Origin: Apoda limacodes
Lineage: Eukaryota > Arthropoda > Insecta > Lepidoptera > Limacodidae
Reading direction: 5' to 3'
Assembly: GCA_946406115.1 (NCBI GenBank)
Contig: OX291544.1
Coordinates: 24,507,521-24,571,520 of the forward strand
DNA: 64,000 bases
Under the pieces are notes generated by a model. The model worked only from the letters and a program-made list of their open reading frames with translations, ran no database searches and was not told where the DNA came from. Shown one piece after another: positions 41,981-54,668 of this stretch. The translations under genes were made by a program, and so were the position numbers. Each line of letters begins with the position of its first letter. Position 1 is the first letter of the stretch.

Positions 41981-44900
41981 CTGTCTAGTTACTTGCTTGC
42001 TGTCACTTGCAACTTGCTGTAACTTGCACAATATTTACTTACATAAGGTGCTGAAATTAAAAAAAGTATTTTCGAAGCATTGTTATTGTTCATATCCTAT
42101 TAAGTGTAATCAACAATGAATTTGTGTTCCTTAGATTGTAATATATTACTTGATATACACCCAATGTCAAAAAAAATAGCAGCTCTTGAGAAATGCTCTC
42201 CCTATGTATCATAGAAATTTATTCAGATTTCAGAAAAAATAAATAAATTCTGTTATTTTACCAATTCATACAAACAAAAGTTAATTGTCAATTAATAAAA
42301 AATCGGTTTTATATTGTAGGTATTATTAAGGTAAGGTATCCCCTTCGCCCTGATTGCTGTTACTCCCGTACATATTAGTTTTTATATACATACAATTTTT
42401 TGGATATTCACTATTAAATTGTTTTTTTTTTATGGATTAGTAAACAAAAACGGAATAATATTCTTTTTCATTCTCAATAAATTGCCTTTCCTATGATGCC
42501 TTAAAGTCATACACCTACTTCTGATGAAACAGAGTTAAATATAGTTCTTTAAAGAGCATTTCAAGAGGTGCTATTTCTGTGACATGTCTGTATAATTTGT
42601 TGTTTTAAGTTTGGTTATAAAACTTAAAATGTTGACTTTTATATTTGATAGTATTTCATTTTAATGTAAAACATACTTAGATCCTTAAAAATTTAACAAC
42701 TATTTTAAATGTTTATAACAGTTGCCAAGTTTTAATAGACTATAAGTACAAAATATATTTTTAATAAAGCACTCCTTGGTACCATAAAAGTTTAAGTATA
42801 GTGTTTTTGAGTATTGCTGTGTAATAATGATAAAATTTAATCGGTTTCATTTAAATCAAGTGAATACTACTAAAGTTTGGCTTAGGATACGCTAACATAC
42901 AGCAATATTAAGTTGTAAACTGAATTCTTAAATCAAAGCAATAAAAAATTTTAAAATTTTGGTGCATTATTCGTGATTACATATCAAAGATGGATATATA
43001 TAGTATTGTCACATGAAATATATATATATATATATGAATTGTTAAGCCGCAACAGTTGGTGGTGAAAGGATTAATACTTGGTATTTTAATGTGTTACAAT
43101 TAACAAATAATTTTCTGACATTAAGTGATATTCCTACTTTTTGATTTTGTATTTTATACAACAGTTTTCTCATGTAGTCAGTACCTTTAATGTCAGGTTC
43201 ATGCAGGACATCTTTCTTGTTACATGTATATTATATTGTTGTTTATATTATGCCACTTTTGATTTCAATATGACTTTAGTGTGGGTGCACACACACCAGG
43301 GACTAAACTATATATAGAGCATTATCCGACATCTAGATTACTAAAGATTATAATTATACCTATCGTATGACCCCGCAGCTGCCCTTGTATTCCAGATTAC
43401 CTCAACCTGTCTCACGGTCAAATTAATCATACCAGTAACTAAAGAAAGGGACTTTTTAAACATAACTGTCGAGTATTAATGTAACAGCTGCTATGTAATG
43501 TGTTTTTAGCATATTTTGCAATTTATACTAATGTTATAAGGAGATCAGCACCCTCTAAAACCCTTTACTACCCCTCGATACATGAAATTTATGTTGCGTG
43601 CATAAAAAAGTCAGTTTTTACGGATAAAAAACGAACCGCTGGATCGATTTATTTCAGACTCCTTTCAGATCTAAGTCATGACGTGGCGTATCGATTGATA
43701 TGTCATCAGCGATTCGGTCCAGTAGTTATTGAGGAATCGAAAGCCAAAATATGTCTACATACATACATACGTACACACACACACACACACAGACACAGAC
43801 ATCACTCTAAAAATGATTGCAAATGATTCTCCAAGTCTTGAAACGTAAAGAAAACACAAAATTTTCGATTTCAACTTCTCAAGAGAAGTTAAAAAAATTT
43901 ATTGTTTGTATTTAAGAGGTAATCTTTGCATTCAATTCTAGAATTCTTTTCCTAATAAAAAGCTAGACTATTCCTAAAAAAATATTATGGTTATCACACT
44001 ATATAGCCAGAGCGAAACTATTATTTTATTCAGTCGGCCATCGAAGGTGACTGAACGCACGCAATCGTGAGATATAGTGTGCGGCGAGACGATAGGCCGA
44101 CTAGTCTAAGTCGCGTCATGACTTCGACGTTGTTGGATTTATCAAATGCGATGACTGACTGAATGAAATTAAAGTTGAGGCAGTGATTAAGGATAACTTT
44201 TTAGTTCAAAACATCAATGTTTGTAAAACGTGTTGAAGGGAAAAGGACTAAGGGACACTTTGGCACAGTGTTAACGAACAACAAAGAATACCTTACTGAT
44301 CGAGAGTGATCATATGGGTTTTGCAGGTTAAACCGCAGGTCACTTGTAGTGTAAAAATATTCGTCATATATATTTAACACTGCATGATTTTATGCAAGTG
44401 TGCATGACTAGTATTCATATGACAGATTGCAAGTACAGTAGGTTAACTTAATAAGGTTTTTTTTGCCTAAATATTACTGATTTCGTGTCAAGGGCACACC
44501 CTTAAATTATTATGGTACGGCTTTTAGTAAAATGTTGTTGCCTGCCTTGTCGTATTATTGTGCAATATTTTTAAAACAAGCTATAGATATTTTAGTCTCT
44601 GATGCGTTACCCTCATATTCTATAAAGGCATCATTTTGAATGCTTTCTTTTTGTTTCTTTTAAATTCAGGTATGCATATAGTTTTTGCTCATTTTATGTA
44701 CATATGCATATAAGTGACTTGCTCCATATATTAGGGTTTGCTGTTCGAAATTATCGTAATTCACTTAGTTACTTAGTGTTATTTTTTTTAATTTAACTGA
44801 GTAATTCAGATTTGGGACAGCAAACCCAGAAAAATATTCTTATAAATAATTAATAATGAATCTTAAAAAACACTGACCGCACATAAATCCAGAATTATTA

Positions 44901-45283
44901 AATTAAAATTAAAAAATAAGAACATAAAGGAATTTTAGTGTGCTATTTCACATGAACTAAAACTTGTTAAAACTGTTGTTTTGTGTTGTAATGAGATATT
45001 AGGTTATATTAAACTGTGTTTAAAGTAAAATACCTCTATGCACAAAATGGTGTTTTGTATTGAAAGTTATAATAACAGAATAATAAAATTATATTTATCT
45101 TATATTTAAGTACATACTACATTTACTATTTAATTGTTTAAATTTAAGAGATTGTATATTAACTACCTTATGGGAAGAATTAACTGCCTTGGTAATAATA
45201 AACTTTGAACACCTTTATTTATTTTTTCTATAATACTTAGATGTGAGTTTTTCGCAGAAGTTGATAAAAATTTACCATCCCAA
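41981..45283. other. AT-rich DNA, nothing but simple repeats
   Basis: Holds an AT microsatellite (about 43016-43035), an RTE-like fragment at about 43585-43740 ('GATTCGGTCCAGTAG' context) and an AC-rich run at 43759-43800. A GC-richer patch at 44000-44140 with 'TTCAGTCGG' could be a promoter, but no CDS follows it. Confidence 0.4.
43759..43800. repeat. (CATA)n(CA)n microsatellite
   Basis: 'CATACATACATACGTACACA' continuing as CA repeats and then CAGACA. Confidence 0.9.
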
Positions 45284-45560
45284 ATGATGCCCACGGCTAC
45301 TTCTACCATCGCATCGCTCGCCATCGGAGAATCTAAATGGTCACGTACAGTGCGGTTTCACAGAAACTTCCTCCCGCGAACGCTTAGTTTGTGGAATGAA
45401 CTCCCTGCCAAGGTTTTCTCTCAGGACTTCTTCAAGAAAGAAGTTTTTAGATTTTTAAAGGTCCGGCAACGCGCAAATGATACCCCAGGTGTTGCAAGCG
45501 TCCATAGGCTGCGGTGACTGCTTACCATTAGGCGGATCCTTAGCTTGAATGCCATCTTAG
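45284..45560 (+). pseudogene. LINE RT C-terminus and 3' end (5' truncated copy)
   Basis: An open stretch encodes 'SKWSRTVRFHRNFLPRTLSL' WNELPAKVF and VRQRANDTPGVASVH, the C-terminus of the 15-17 kb LINE family. The frame is open to 45517. The absence of upstream RT marks a typical 5'-truncated insertion. Confidence 0.8.
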
Positions 45561-46183
45561 TAAAACAAAAGTCTGTGAACGAATACATGTATACCCATAT
45601 ATATTTTTGTACTGAATGTTGATCATTATCGACTTCTATGGTATTGAGAATGGTTTTTCCATGTTTTTAGGTAAACAGAGTCCATTTACTTTTCCCTGCA
45701 GTTTTACTCGCTTATACAGCGTTTTTAGAAAATCGTTACTTAAATTCGTAAACTAGGAGATGAAACTTTGTAAATAAAACATAAAAAGTGGTTTATATAG
45801 GTAGACTTACAGTTACAAAAAAGAAATGATGTGTCGCAATAACTTTTGATGATTGATTGATAATTGATGAATTTTTGGAAATCATCTTATGGTCATTTTA
45901 TAAGAACTAAACCCTTTGAGTTAGTGTAGTGCTATCAATAGTGTGATGTAGTGAAAGTATTAGTGCTACCAATAAATGGCACAAAAACAAAGTGTCTTCC
46001 CCTTAACTAGAGACTAAGAAATGTGCCATTGGACACATTGAGATGTTAAATTCCATTTTATAAAACTGAAAGACAAATTTTTTATTAGCCTTCCTGGCTA
46101 TATTGTAATAAAAATAGGGTAGGTACAATATTTGAATTGTAAATTAGGTACACATAAAAAAACCCCATCAGAAAATAATAGGC

Positions 46184-47913
46184 GCCGTGAATCGTATCCT
46201 CTTAAGGGCTCGATACGGCAAGTGATTTTTTGATCGTCGACTATTCTCACAGTCCGTCGATGAACTGAGTCAAAGGGGCCCAGCTGGTAGCCGGGGGCAC
46301 CCGCCCATAGATGGGGCTTCCATATGGGACCGAACTTGCGACTTGTAAAGCAGCAACCTTTGCCCCGACGTGAAGTGCTGCTTCACACTCTACCCGTCAA
46401 TTACGGCTCGTATGCCTCTGCCGGACAAAAAGCTAGCCCGTCGTTGAACCGAGTCAAAAGGATGAAGCTGGTATCCGGGTGCACCCGCCCTGAGATGGCA
46501 GCAGTACTCCATATGGGGCTCCAAAAACAGCTATTAGCTACGAATTCAGGAGCACTCTGTTTAAGCACCACTGCTGGTACACCGTCTCAGAGGCCCGCTC
46601 TACTTTTGAACTAGTCTAGAGAAAACAACGCCCGCTGGACCTCTCGGTGTGTTATGGAAACTGCAAAATTTCAAATCTAGCCACAAAAAATTCGAAGTTC
46701 TCATACATTTTTTTATTATTTATTATATTAGTATATATTTCAATGGGTAATTAGGTTATACTACATAGAAGAATACACATTTGTTTATTTTATATCAGAA
46801 AATATTACCGCAGACCATGGATACACTCCATCGTCTCCATCTATAGCAGGGTTGTTGCGAATATCAGCACCAGCAACAATCGATGCTAATTTTTAATGCT
46901 GCAACTCAACTCGCAACATGGACAACATGGTCGTTGAAGGCAGGCCATTGATCATGTCAAGGGGAGATTTAACTAATCATAGGCAGATATACAAAAAAAA
47001 GCTGACACTTTGTTCCCATCTTGTGCGTCATTTTAATTGTATTTTCAACATAAATTGGTTGGACTTGTGAATTATTGTGACTTGCATTGTGTAATAATGA
47101 GAAATAAGTAATCCATAAACCATATTCAAATTCATAATGCTTCCTCCAGTGAAGAGTTCAATATGAATTTATTTTACGTAAGTGGACAAGGCTACCGCAC
47201 AGTGTTGTATTTTGTAAAAAAACAAAGTATTCTCGTAAAGCACGCACAAATAGCTACTTACTTAAATATTAAGTAATTTATTTAAGATAATAAATAACAT
47301 TTGCTAATAATTTTATAGTACGAAATGTTTTATTAAGTAATTTATTAATATCAGCATCAACTCTTCTCCATAGACACTCAATGAGAAATATGGCGGCGCT
47401 AGTGCGACTCTCATAAACTAGTGTTGTGCTATAACATCCTATTTTACACTCTAGAGGTGATTTTTTATTCTATAAGCCAACTAGGTGCTAAGATAAAACC
47501 ATTTAGCTTCAAATATAAACCCCTGTTTAAGCACCTTAGGGGATGAATTTTGCAAAATCCTATCGTAGTGCTAGTAGACGTTATATCATAAACCTCTGCG
47601 CAAAACTTCAATTCAATAGCCGAGACACAATAATATAATTCTCATTCAAATTTTTATCCCCTGGTTTGCCCTTTAGGGATGATTTCTCAAGAACGGTAGA
47701 ACACGTGAATCTTAATTTTTACCGAACAACCAAATTCTGAACTTAATAAATTTATTTAACTTCAAAAATTCAAAATGGTTCAAATTATTTTTCATTTTAA
47801 TCCATCTTCAAAGTGTGTGAGTCCCGAACTTTTCAACGTGCAAATCGGGAGATTGTATGGCGGGAGGCGCGTTTACCGGTAACACTCTTAAGAGAATACG
47901 ATTCACGGCTCTT
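46184..47913. mobile_element. TIR element (1.7 kb) containing LINE pieces
   Basis: The ends are inverted copies: 'GCCGTGAATCGTATCCTCTT' AAG on the left and 'CTTAAGAGAATACGATTCAC' GGC on the right. The inner parts of the arms then differ. No target duplication is clear. Between them lie LINE fragments (46255-46600) and AT-rich DNA. Confidence 0.55.
46255..46600 (-). pseudogene. Scrambled and duplicated LINE RT pieces
   Basis: Inverted segments matching 16480-16530 ('TACGGCTCGTATGCCTCTGC' CGGACAAAAA) sit between two copies of a segment matching 16880-16960 ('GGTATCCGGGTGCACCCGCC' and a second nearby version at 46277). The order differs from the intact element. Confidence 0.65.
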
Positions 47914-48536
47914 CGTGCTTTAGGTATACCTACAAACTAATTTCTCACTTGTTTTTGATATTTATGATTAATTCTGTGAAATTATGTAGACATTATCACA
48001 AGCCGAATTTCTATGTGGTTTTTTGTATGTTCCACAACTTATTTGTAGACTTATGACGATGACAAACCAACAAATCACATGTGACATGCTTCGCGGCCAA
48101 GCGTGGTGTTTGCTAACAGTTGCCAAGCAACGTAAGAGCCTAGCCATGCAACATCCGGCGCCCGCTGGTAGTCGTGTCGCGCCTCCCTTCGTGGGAGGAC
48201 CGCTTCTGTAAAAACGTTTGTACCTACCTGTCCAAAAAACATCCCCCGACATCGCGATACCGTACCTACTCTGATAAAACTGTAAAATATTCTCCTTTTT
48301 TTAAGAAGTGTATTTTAACTTTGAGCTCAACTTTCTGAGAATTATTTTGAACTTTTCGACGTCTGAACTCTTTTCTTGTTTCAAAAAATAGATATAGGTA
48401 CGTGTTCAAGAAACTTTTAAAGTGAAATCTATCAGTGCTTTGTTACATAAGGGAATAACTTCGCTATCTTTTACGTAACTTCGACTTAGGTTCTCAGTCT
48501 TGGCTAATAAATTGAGTGAATAGTAGAGACTTTAAA
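47914..48536. other. Intergenic, no confident feature
   Basis: A GC-richer patch at about 48040-48210 gives short open frames on both strands without recognisable motifs. Confidence 0.35.
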
Positions 48537-48794
48537 ATGGATATAGTTCACCGTTTGCATTATTTGGTTTTGACGCAAAAGTCTGACCTAATGACCATGG
48601 AAAGAGAACAGAGACTACGAGTTCGGCGCCAATCGAGTTTGCCAGAGTACAGCAAAGCTAATAAAACACGCCAGAGACTTGAGGAGTCATATTTTAGTGA
48701 TGTAAGTGATGATAAATTAGGAAAGTTATATAGAGACTGCCTGCGGATTCCTAGCAGCACCCTAATCAAGTCGAACAAAACTTGCTGGGTTTAG
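48537..48794 (+). CDS. Possible small protein, 85 aa, unknown
   Basis: ATG in a fair context ('TTAAAATGG'), 85 codons, with more codon-like composition than the surroundings. The product is polar and charged: MDIVHRLHYLVLTQKSDLMT, then MEREQRLRVRRQSSLPEY, then RLEESYFSDVSDDKLGKLYR. RRQSSLP resembles a kinase or 14-3-3 type site and SYFSDVSDD an acidic phosphosite cluster; both are inference. I do not recognise a family. It could be a whole small gene or an exon. An overlapping antisense frame at 48560-48778 argues for caution. Confidence 0.4.
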   Translation: MDIVHRLHYLVLTQKSDLMTMEREQRLRVRRQSSLPEYSKANKTRQRLEESYFSDVSDDKLGKLYRDCLRIPSSTLIKSNKTCWV

Positions 48795-51348
48795 TATCAC
48801 TTACCTACCTTTGCTCTTTAAAATGATAAAGGTACTTACAGATAAATTACAAAGGTATGTTAAACTGGGGTCAGTTGAAATAAGTTGGTAGTTACATCTT
48901 TTGTTTGTGGATGAAGGTGCTTACCAATCTAAGTATATAAGAAAGTTAGGACCAACATTTTTTTAAGTTACCAAATAAAATAACTCAGATTTTTTAAATT
49001 ACCATAAAGAGAAAAACCATGATACTAAGTACTACAAAATAGCAAAGGTATAAGATACAAATATAATTATTTAAAATGATTAAAGTAAGTATTATTTGCT
49101 CTTATTGTTTTTTTTTCCTTCAGTATAATTTTAACAAAGATGAAGGAATGAACTTAACAAATTAATTTTGTAGTATCTATGTTAAATGTAGGTATTCGAT
49201 CGCAATGTGGTTACCATTAACTCCGAAATATCTTCACATTGTGGCCAAACAAACTCCTCGTACTCATCATCACAGTTTTTCTTCCTTAAAACCTTGATCA
49301 AATACTTAGAATCCAGTATGGTGACGATTTGACTAATGTAAAATAGGTACTTCTGTCTTTTTGCAGACATATTCAATCATAGCCCAATTACCTTCGATCA
49401 ATCCTCGGTTCAGAGGTTGGTTCTCATGAGATTTGAAATTCATTCATCGTGCCTCGAATTAGAATCAAATTTTAAGGAACGATAGAATCAATTTGTACAA
49501 TATCACTAAAGTGTAGGTACTAACGTGTGTATTATGTACAATTCCTGTGAAGACGGAATAAGTTCTGTACCTACATTTTTTCACTTTATCTGCAATTTTT
49601 TTGCCTCTTATGCCATTCTTTTTTCTGTTTTCTTTCTGACATTTGATCAATAGTTATGATTTTATTTTCTTTCTTTTGCTTTTAACAACGTTCTCTTTCT
49701 TTAGATTTAGCCTGCTCGTACAATTGTGAATTTGACTTTATTTTTTTCCGACGTCGCCTCTCGCATTATTTTTTCCTGCGTCTGATCTCTTCTAGATTTT
49801 CTTTTTGGTGAGTGCCATAATTACCTTGGGTCAAGAATATTTACAAATCAGTAATTAATCACATTGATATTTTTAAATTACTAAAAGCAATTTTAATATT
49901 GTCACATCCATGGACATTAAGACACCACCGTGGGTAACTGTAATCCAGGCGGGTGACATCCATCGAGGTGATATATTAAGCTTAGATATTTTTTTTGTCA
50001 TAACCTATAATACCGATTAATAAAAACGACGAAATAACAAGAAAACAGCTACAATAAGCCATTATTTTACGATATCTGATAGATCACAATCAAATTAATA
50101 GTACTAAATAAGTAATCCACAAAAATGGCGCGAAATAGCATGATAATTTAAAAAAAAACTTACCATGAAAGTCAACTCAAACTCCTTTATCCAAGAAATG
50201 ACAAACTGTCCAAAAATTCAAGATGGCGCTATGTTTGTTGTAAGTATTAGTTCAGAAACTGTGTTTACTGATTTAATGAATTATGGTTGCGTTTAATAAG
50301 TTTACCCATGGAGGTGACAATTCTGCCATGCACAAAACTTATGAAATATTTAGAATCCATAACATTATTTGTGTTTCAAATATTTGTTGACGTGACAACG
50401 TCTTATAAATTGGTTAGCCGGGTGACACTTCAAGAAACTGCGTTACGCTCCGCTCACGTTATGCGCTCACAATGAGAGCGAGTGAGAGGCACGCGCCCGC
50501 CTAAGAGCGAGAGAGACAGACATAAAATCATTGTCACGTAAAACTTTCGCCCGTATACCGACTTTACAGGCAACCAGTTTTTTTTCGGAAGTTATTCTAT
50601 GTTTTATCGTAAAATAATGTGAATTAATTAACCTATTTACTATGCATATATTTATCTAATTTTAGTCTGTTTATCGTAAATTTATTTTGCACACGACATG
50701 GAGATGACGTTTTTGTCACTTTCTTAACTATGTTTCATATACATATTTATATTGTGGAAGTTTTAATATAAATCCTATTAATATAAAGTACTTCAATGAA
50801 TTATAGATAGGAATTCTAGAAATAATACCAGTACCTCATTTTTAAAACAAATGTACAAAAACAAAATACAAAAATGAGAATGATCCATCTACAACAATTA
50901 CCGTTGAAAAGATGCCTACAGCTCTATGAGCAGTTTCAGTTTAGTAAAAGAGTTTCGGAACCCTAAAAATTAATAAGATGTGAGCTTTTAATTAGTATAA
51001 CGTTGGTGTATCGCGATTCCGTGAAATTCGTCTTTTCCTAGAATACTGCTTTATTTTAGGTAAGCAGGGAGCTTTCGATGTTTCCTTAAATGGAAGCTGA
51101 CTACAATTTCCTTGCCACTTCGTTTTTGTATGAGTATAAGGAATTTCCGGCGAAAATATCAAAGTAGAAATATTTTATTAATTTTAATATTTTTATTTAA
51201 TATTTTCTTTTATGAATCTGAGAGAAATACTGAGGTACTTGCGTTTACTCCGTGCCATATGTTAGAATATTATTAGCCATAATAAAAAAAAAAACCAGCC
51301 AAGTGTGGATCGGGCTCGCGCCTCGTTGCATCTGTTTTAGTTTGAGAA
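48795..51348. other. AT-rich DNA, no gene recognised
   Basis: Includes a GC-rich charged patch at about 50430-50540 ('GCGCCCGCCTAAGAGCGAGA' GAGACAGACA) of a kind I have seen as a moth repeat, and a small piece of the ubiquitous repeat near 51290. Confidence 0.35.
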
Positions 51349-51824
51349 TAGAAATGGGCGATGATACAACATCGATGTTAAAAGTGTAACTTAAAATCAT
51401 TGTTAGAATTACCTAAAAGTTTCGTTAAGAAAAATAAGAATTATTATCTAATACTTAGTTTTATGAGATTATGTATTATAAACACAATATGTAGTCATTT
51501 ACGTATCGCTGTGTTCAAAAATATATAAATGTAAAAAAAAAAACTAAAATAAATGCACAAATGTGAGCGCGGCAATGACGCCACAAAAAGAAAAAACATT
51601 TTTTTAGATTCTTTGTGAATACGATTTTAAATAATTTCGTAATTTTGATGTAATGAAATATTGCATAATTTGTTGAAAATACACGCTGAAAATCTTAAAG
51701 TTGAGTTGCTCTGCTCTTGAGTTAACATCGATGTTGCGACTATCGATTTTGTTCTCAAAACATCGATGTTTCGATGTTAGACTTATCGCAACATCGATGT
51801 TTTGATGATCATCAACCATCCCCA
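51349..51824. mobile_element. Possible hAT-like MITE rich in ATCGATGTT
   Basis: The left end reads 'TAGAAATGGGCGATGATAC'; the right end inverted reads 'TGGGGATGGTTGATGATC'. Both ends carry ACATCGATGTT, repeated five or so times at the right. The 8-bp flanks do not match well, so the boundaries are uncertain. Confidence 0.45.
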
Positions 51825-52008
51825 GCCCGAAAGGCAATCAATTAGTTTTTATTATAGATATGTTGTTTTACTATACCTAGAGCGTACAATACAACAATTT
51901 TAGGTTTAAAGCTTGTATCTATTACCATTTTTTGATAGAGCAGAAACAACATAAAACTGTTGTGGTATGGAGAACCACCTTTTTTACTTTTTTTTTTATA
52001 TACCACTA

Positions 52009-52195
52009 AGGTTGCGGCCCGCCTGATGGTAAGCGGTCACCGCAGCCTATGGACGCTTGCAACATCTGGGGCATCACTCGCGCGTTGCCGACCCTTCAGA
52101 AATCTAATAAATACTTTCTTTAAGAACCCCATACTATATATAGTTCTTAGAGAAAACCTTGGCAGGGAGCTCATTTCGTAATCTAAGCGTTTGGG
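52009..52195 (-). repeat. LINE 3' end fragment
   Basis: Inverted match to the 15-17 kb LINE end: 'GCCCGCCTGATGGTAAGCGG' TCACCGCAGCC, then 'AGAAAACCTTGGCAGGGAGC'. Its A-rich tail is next to 51985-52008. Confidence 0.8.
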
Positions 52196-52387
52196 GTTCT
52201 CTAATTTTTATTATTTTTAATTTGCCATAATAACACATAATCTGTAAAAAAATCAGATATATATTTCAGTCTCTACCTACCTACTTCGGTCTTAAAGATG
52301 GAGCCTTAAAAGGTTGGACAGTTTAGTTTTTAGACAATTCCGAATATCTTTCCCTTCAAAAAGCACTTCGTCACTCAAAAGTAAAAA

Positions 52388-52665
52388 ATAAAAACTTTTT
52401 AATAAAAAGCAACCGGCTTCAAAAAGATACAATAAAAGTCGGTTAAAAAGGTAAAAATAATTACTTATATCTAAAAAATCTGATCTGAATTACAGTTTGA
52501 AGTTGGTTTCATGCAAGTGAAGCGTGTTATTAACTGATAGGTAAATTAAATAGAAACCAACTTCAAACTGTAATTTAGATCAGATTTTTTAGAAATAAGT
52601 ATTTATTTTTACCTTTTTAGTGCATCTTTTTGAAGCCGGTTGTTTTTTTTCATTAAAAAGTTTTT
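52388..52665. mobile_element. Foldback MITE, copy 2
   Basis: Same structure and sequence as 18652-18915, with 'AACTTTTTAATAAAAAGCAA', 'AATTACTTATATCTAAAAAA' and centre 'GTGAAGCGTGTTATTAACTG'. The left flank ('AGCACTTCGTCACTCAAAAG') is also shared with copy 1, so the mobile unit is larger than the hairpin. Confidence 0.85.
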
Positions 52666-52829
52666 ATTAGAGTACCGTAACTATCAGTCCAACCTATCTC
52701 TCTTTTTTTACTGTTCAAGTAGACACCTTATTTTCCGCCGTTTCTGCGTCGGACACCTTTCATAAAATTATACATTAAATTCGACCTTCAAATTTTAATC
52801 TCGCGCCCTATGACATAAATATTTAAGTT

Positions 52830-53000
52830 GCCCAAGCCATAGTACGCCCTCTACAGAACTCAAATCTGTCCTTAAAGAAGGAGGCTTAGTCCACCACACT
52901 GGCCCAGTGCGAATTGGCGGAAGTTTATCGAGCCAGTAGCCGCTCGACCGTCGAAGACTTCAAAAAGGTATGACTTGAGTTAACGACTGCTGCCCTATGA
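52830..53000. repeat. Probable dispersed repeat
   Basis: 'GAAGGAGGCTTAGTCCACCA' CACTGGCCCAGTGCG is a motif I associate with a moth repeat of unknown class. GC-richer than its surroundings, with no open frame. Confidence 0.35.
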
Positions 53001-53449
53001 CAACACAACCACGACCGATCATTTAGCCTACCCTCCGAGGCACGGAGAAGCTTATAGGTAATGTGCTACTAGGCGGTTATCCATCCTGGTTCTGACCACG
53101 CCTACCATGCTTAACTACGCTTATAGTTTCCGATAGACAAACGCGAGTGGGAAACGATCTACAAAATCTTTCGATTAGTTCCTCTCAATTAATTTCGCAG
53201 CCCCGGCCCTGTACATTTTGGAACAGTGACAAGAAAGTGCGTCATAGTATTTAGTTTTGATCTACAACCATTCTCAGCCTTACCTACATTTGCAAAATTA
53301 AATTAAAATCACATGGGTCAGGGATGTTTGTCTCCAAATTTCCGTTCATTGTCTAGACGACACGACGACATCCGTTGGCAGTTATCTATCGATTTAGAAA
53401 TAAAGAAACTTTTCATATAAAATGTACAATAATCTCACAAATGTTTCTT

Positions 53450-53775
53450 ATGCACCGGGCCTGGGGTAGTTTTGTTTGGGGCCTGGGTATTCTCCTTTAA
53501 AGTTTTTGATCGATAAAAAATAAATTGAACTGCTATTAAACTTTTGTCTAGTTAAATAGATCACGTTAAATACAAACGGAAGCAGTTAGGTATCTAATAC
53601 CTTGAAACGAGCAATTCTTTTCTATTCTATTTGCGAGTAGTATTACTATTGTTTTTACCGACACAGCAATACTAAAGCTACTTGACAATATATTGCGTGG
53701 TTGTGGTTATGCAACACTAAAGCTACTTGACAATAGATGGCGGTGTTGAAAAAAACGAGCAAAGCTGGGCCCTCC
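53450..53775. mobile_element. Helitron-like repeat, copy 1 (short)
   Basis: Shares 'TGCACCGGGCCTGGGGTA', 'TTTTGATCGATAAAAAATAA' and 'AACACTAAAGCTACTTGACA' with the copy at 56033-56600. It lacks the central block beginning 'AACTCAGACGGCTCC'. Confidence 0.55.
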
Positions 53776-54537
53776 AGGTGCTTGGTTAGCTATCAATATA
53801 AACAACTAATAGTCACAAACGCGCAACTTCGATATTTCTAATGTGTTGAACATAACATAATTTATTTAATTCTTTGAATTGATATTCAATACTTTAATAA
53901 AAATACTTTGTGTTGTGTATTTGTATCTTTAGACGCGGCGTGCCCATGACGAATTTTTCTTCAAACTTTGATCCGTTGTATCTCAGTAAGTTTTGAAACA
54001 AAAAACACGTTTGACTAGCAAAAATTTAAAAAATTCAATTTTCTACAACTTTCTAAAAAAAGTTTAGAATGGTATACATAAAACACTTAGCTTAGGATAT
54101 ATAAACAAAAAACTGAAAAATGTCCCAAATTTTTAAGTTTTTTTTGCCTCCCTTCAAGTTAGCACAGGGTCCCTCGAACTTAGAATTTACGCCCCAGAGT
54201 ATCCCTTAATGACATACCAAAATTTTATTAACTTCAGAATTCTTTTCGGATAGAAAAAGATATCGACTGCATTAAAACTTTGTAATTTTTTTAATATTTA
54301 AACAGATATTTTGTTTCTAGGTACTAGTGTTTTTATTCTTATAATGCGTATTAATGTGACTTTCATATTTCAACCTTATTGCCAATACTTAATTGTTTAT
54401 AAGATATACTATATATAATATTACCTTAGATGCAAAAAGCTGATTAAACAAACAGCCGTGAGGTAGAGACAGACAGACACCTAAGTCACAGAATAATTAA
54501 TAGTAGTACCTACTGAAGTCTCGGCATAAAGGTTAAT

Positions 54538-54668
54538 TTCCGACTTCAAAAGAGGGAAATGGCTCTTAAGACTCTATGACATACCCAAGCAAAAGCGTGC
54601 TTAGCGTGTCGCCGACTGAACACTCGTTGTAAAATCTAGAGTTTTTCTATTTCTGAAGTCGGATTAAT
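54538..54668. repeat. Small foldback with 'CCGACTTCA' ends
   Basis: 'TTTCCGACTTCAAAAG' on the left pairs with 'TTTCTGAAGTCGGATT' on the right. Confidence 0.4.

Noticed and set aside
43995..44140. Possible structured RNA with CAGTCGGCC/GGCCGACT and CACTATAT/ATATAGTG pairs
   Set aside because: The pairs are in crossing order and cannot form one hairpin; no homologous copy was seen.
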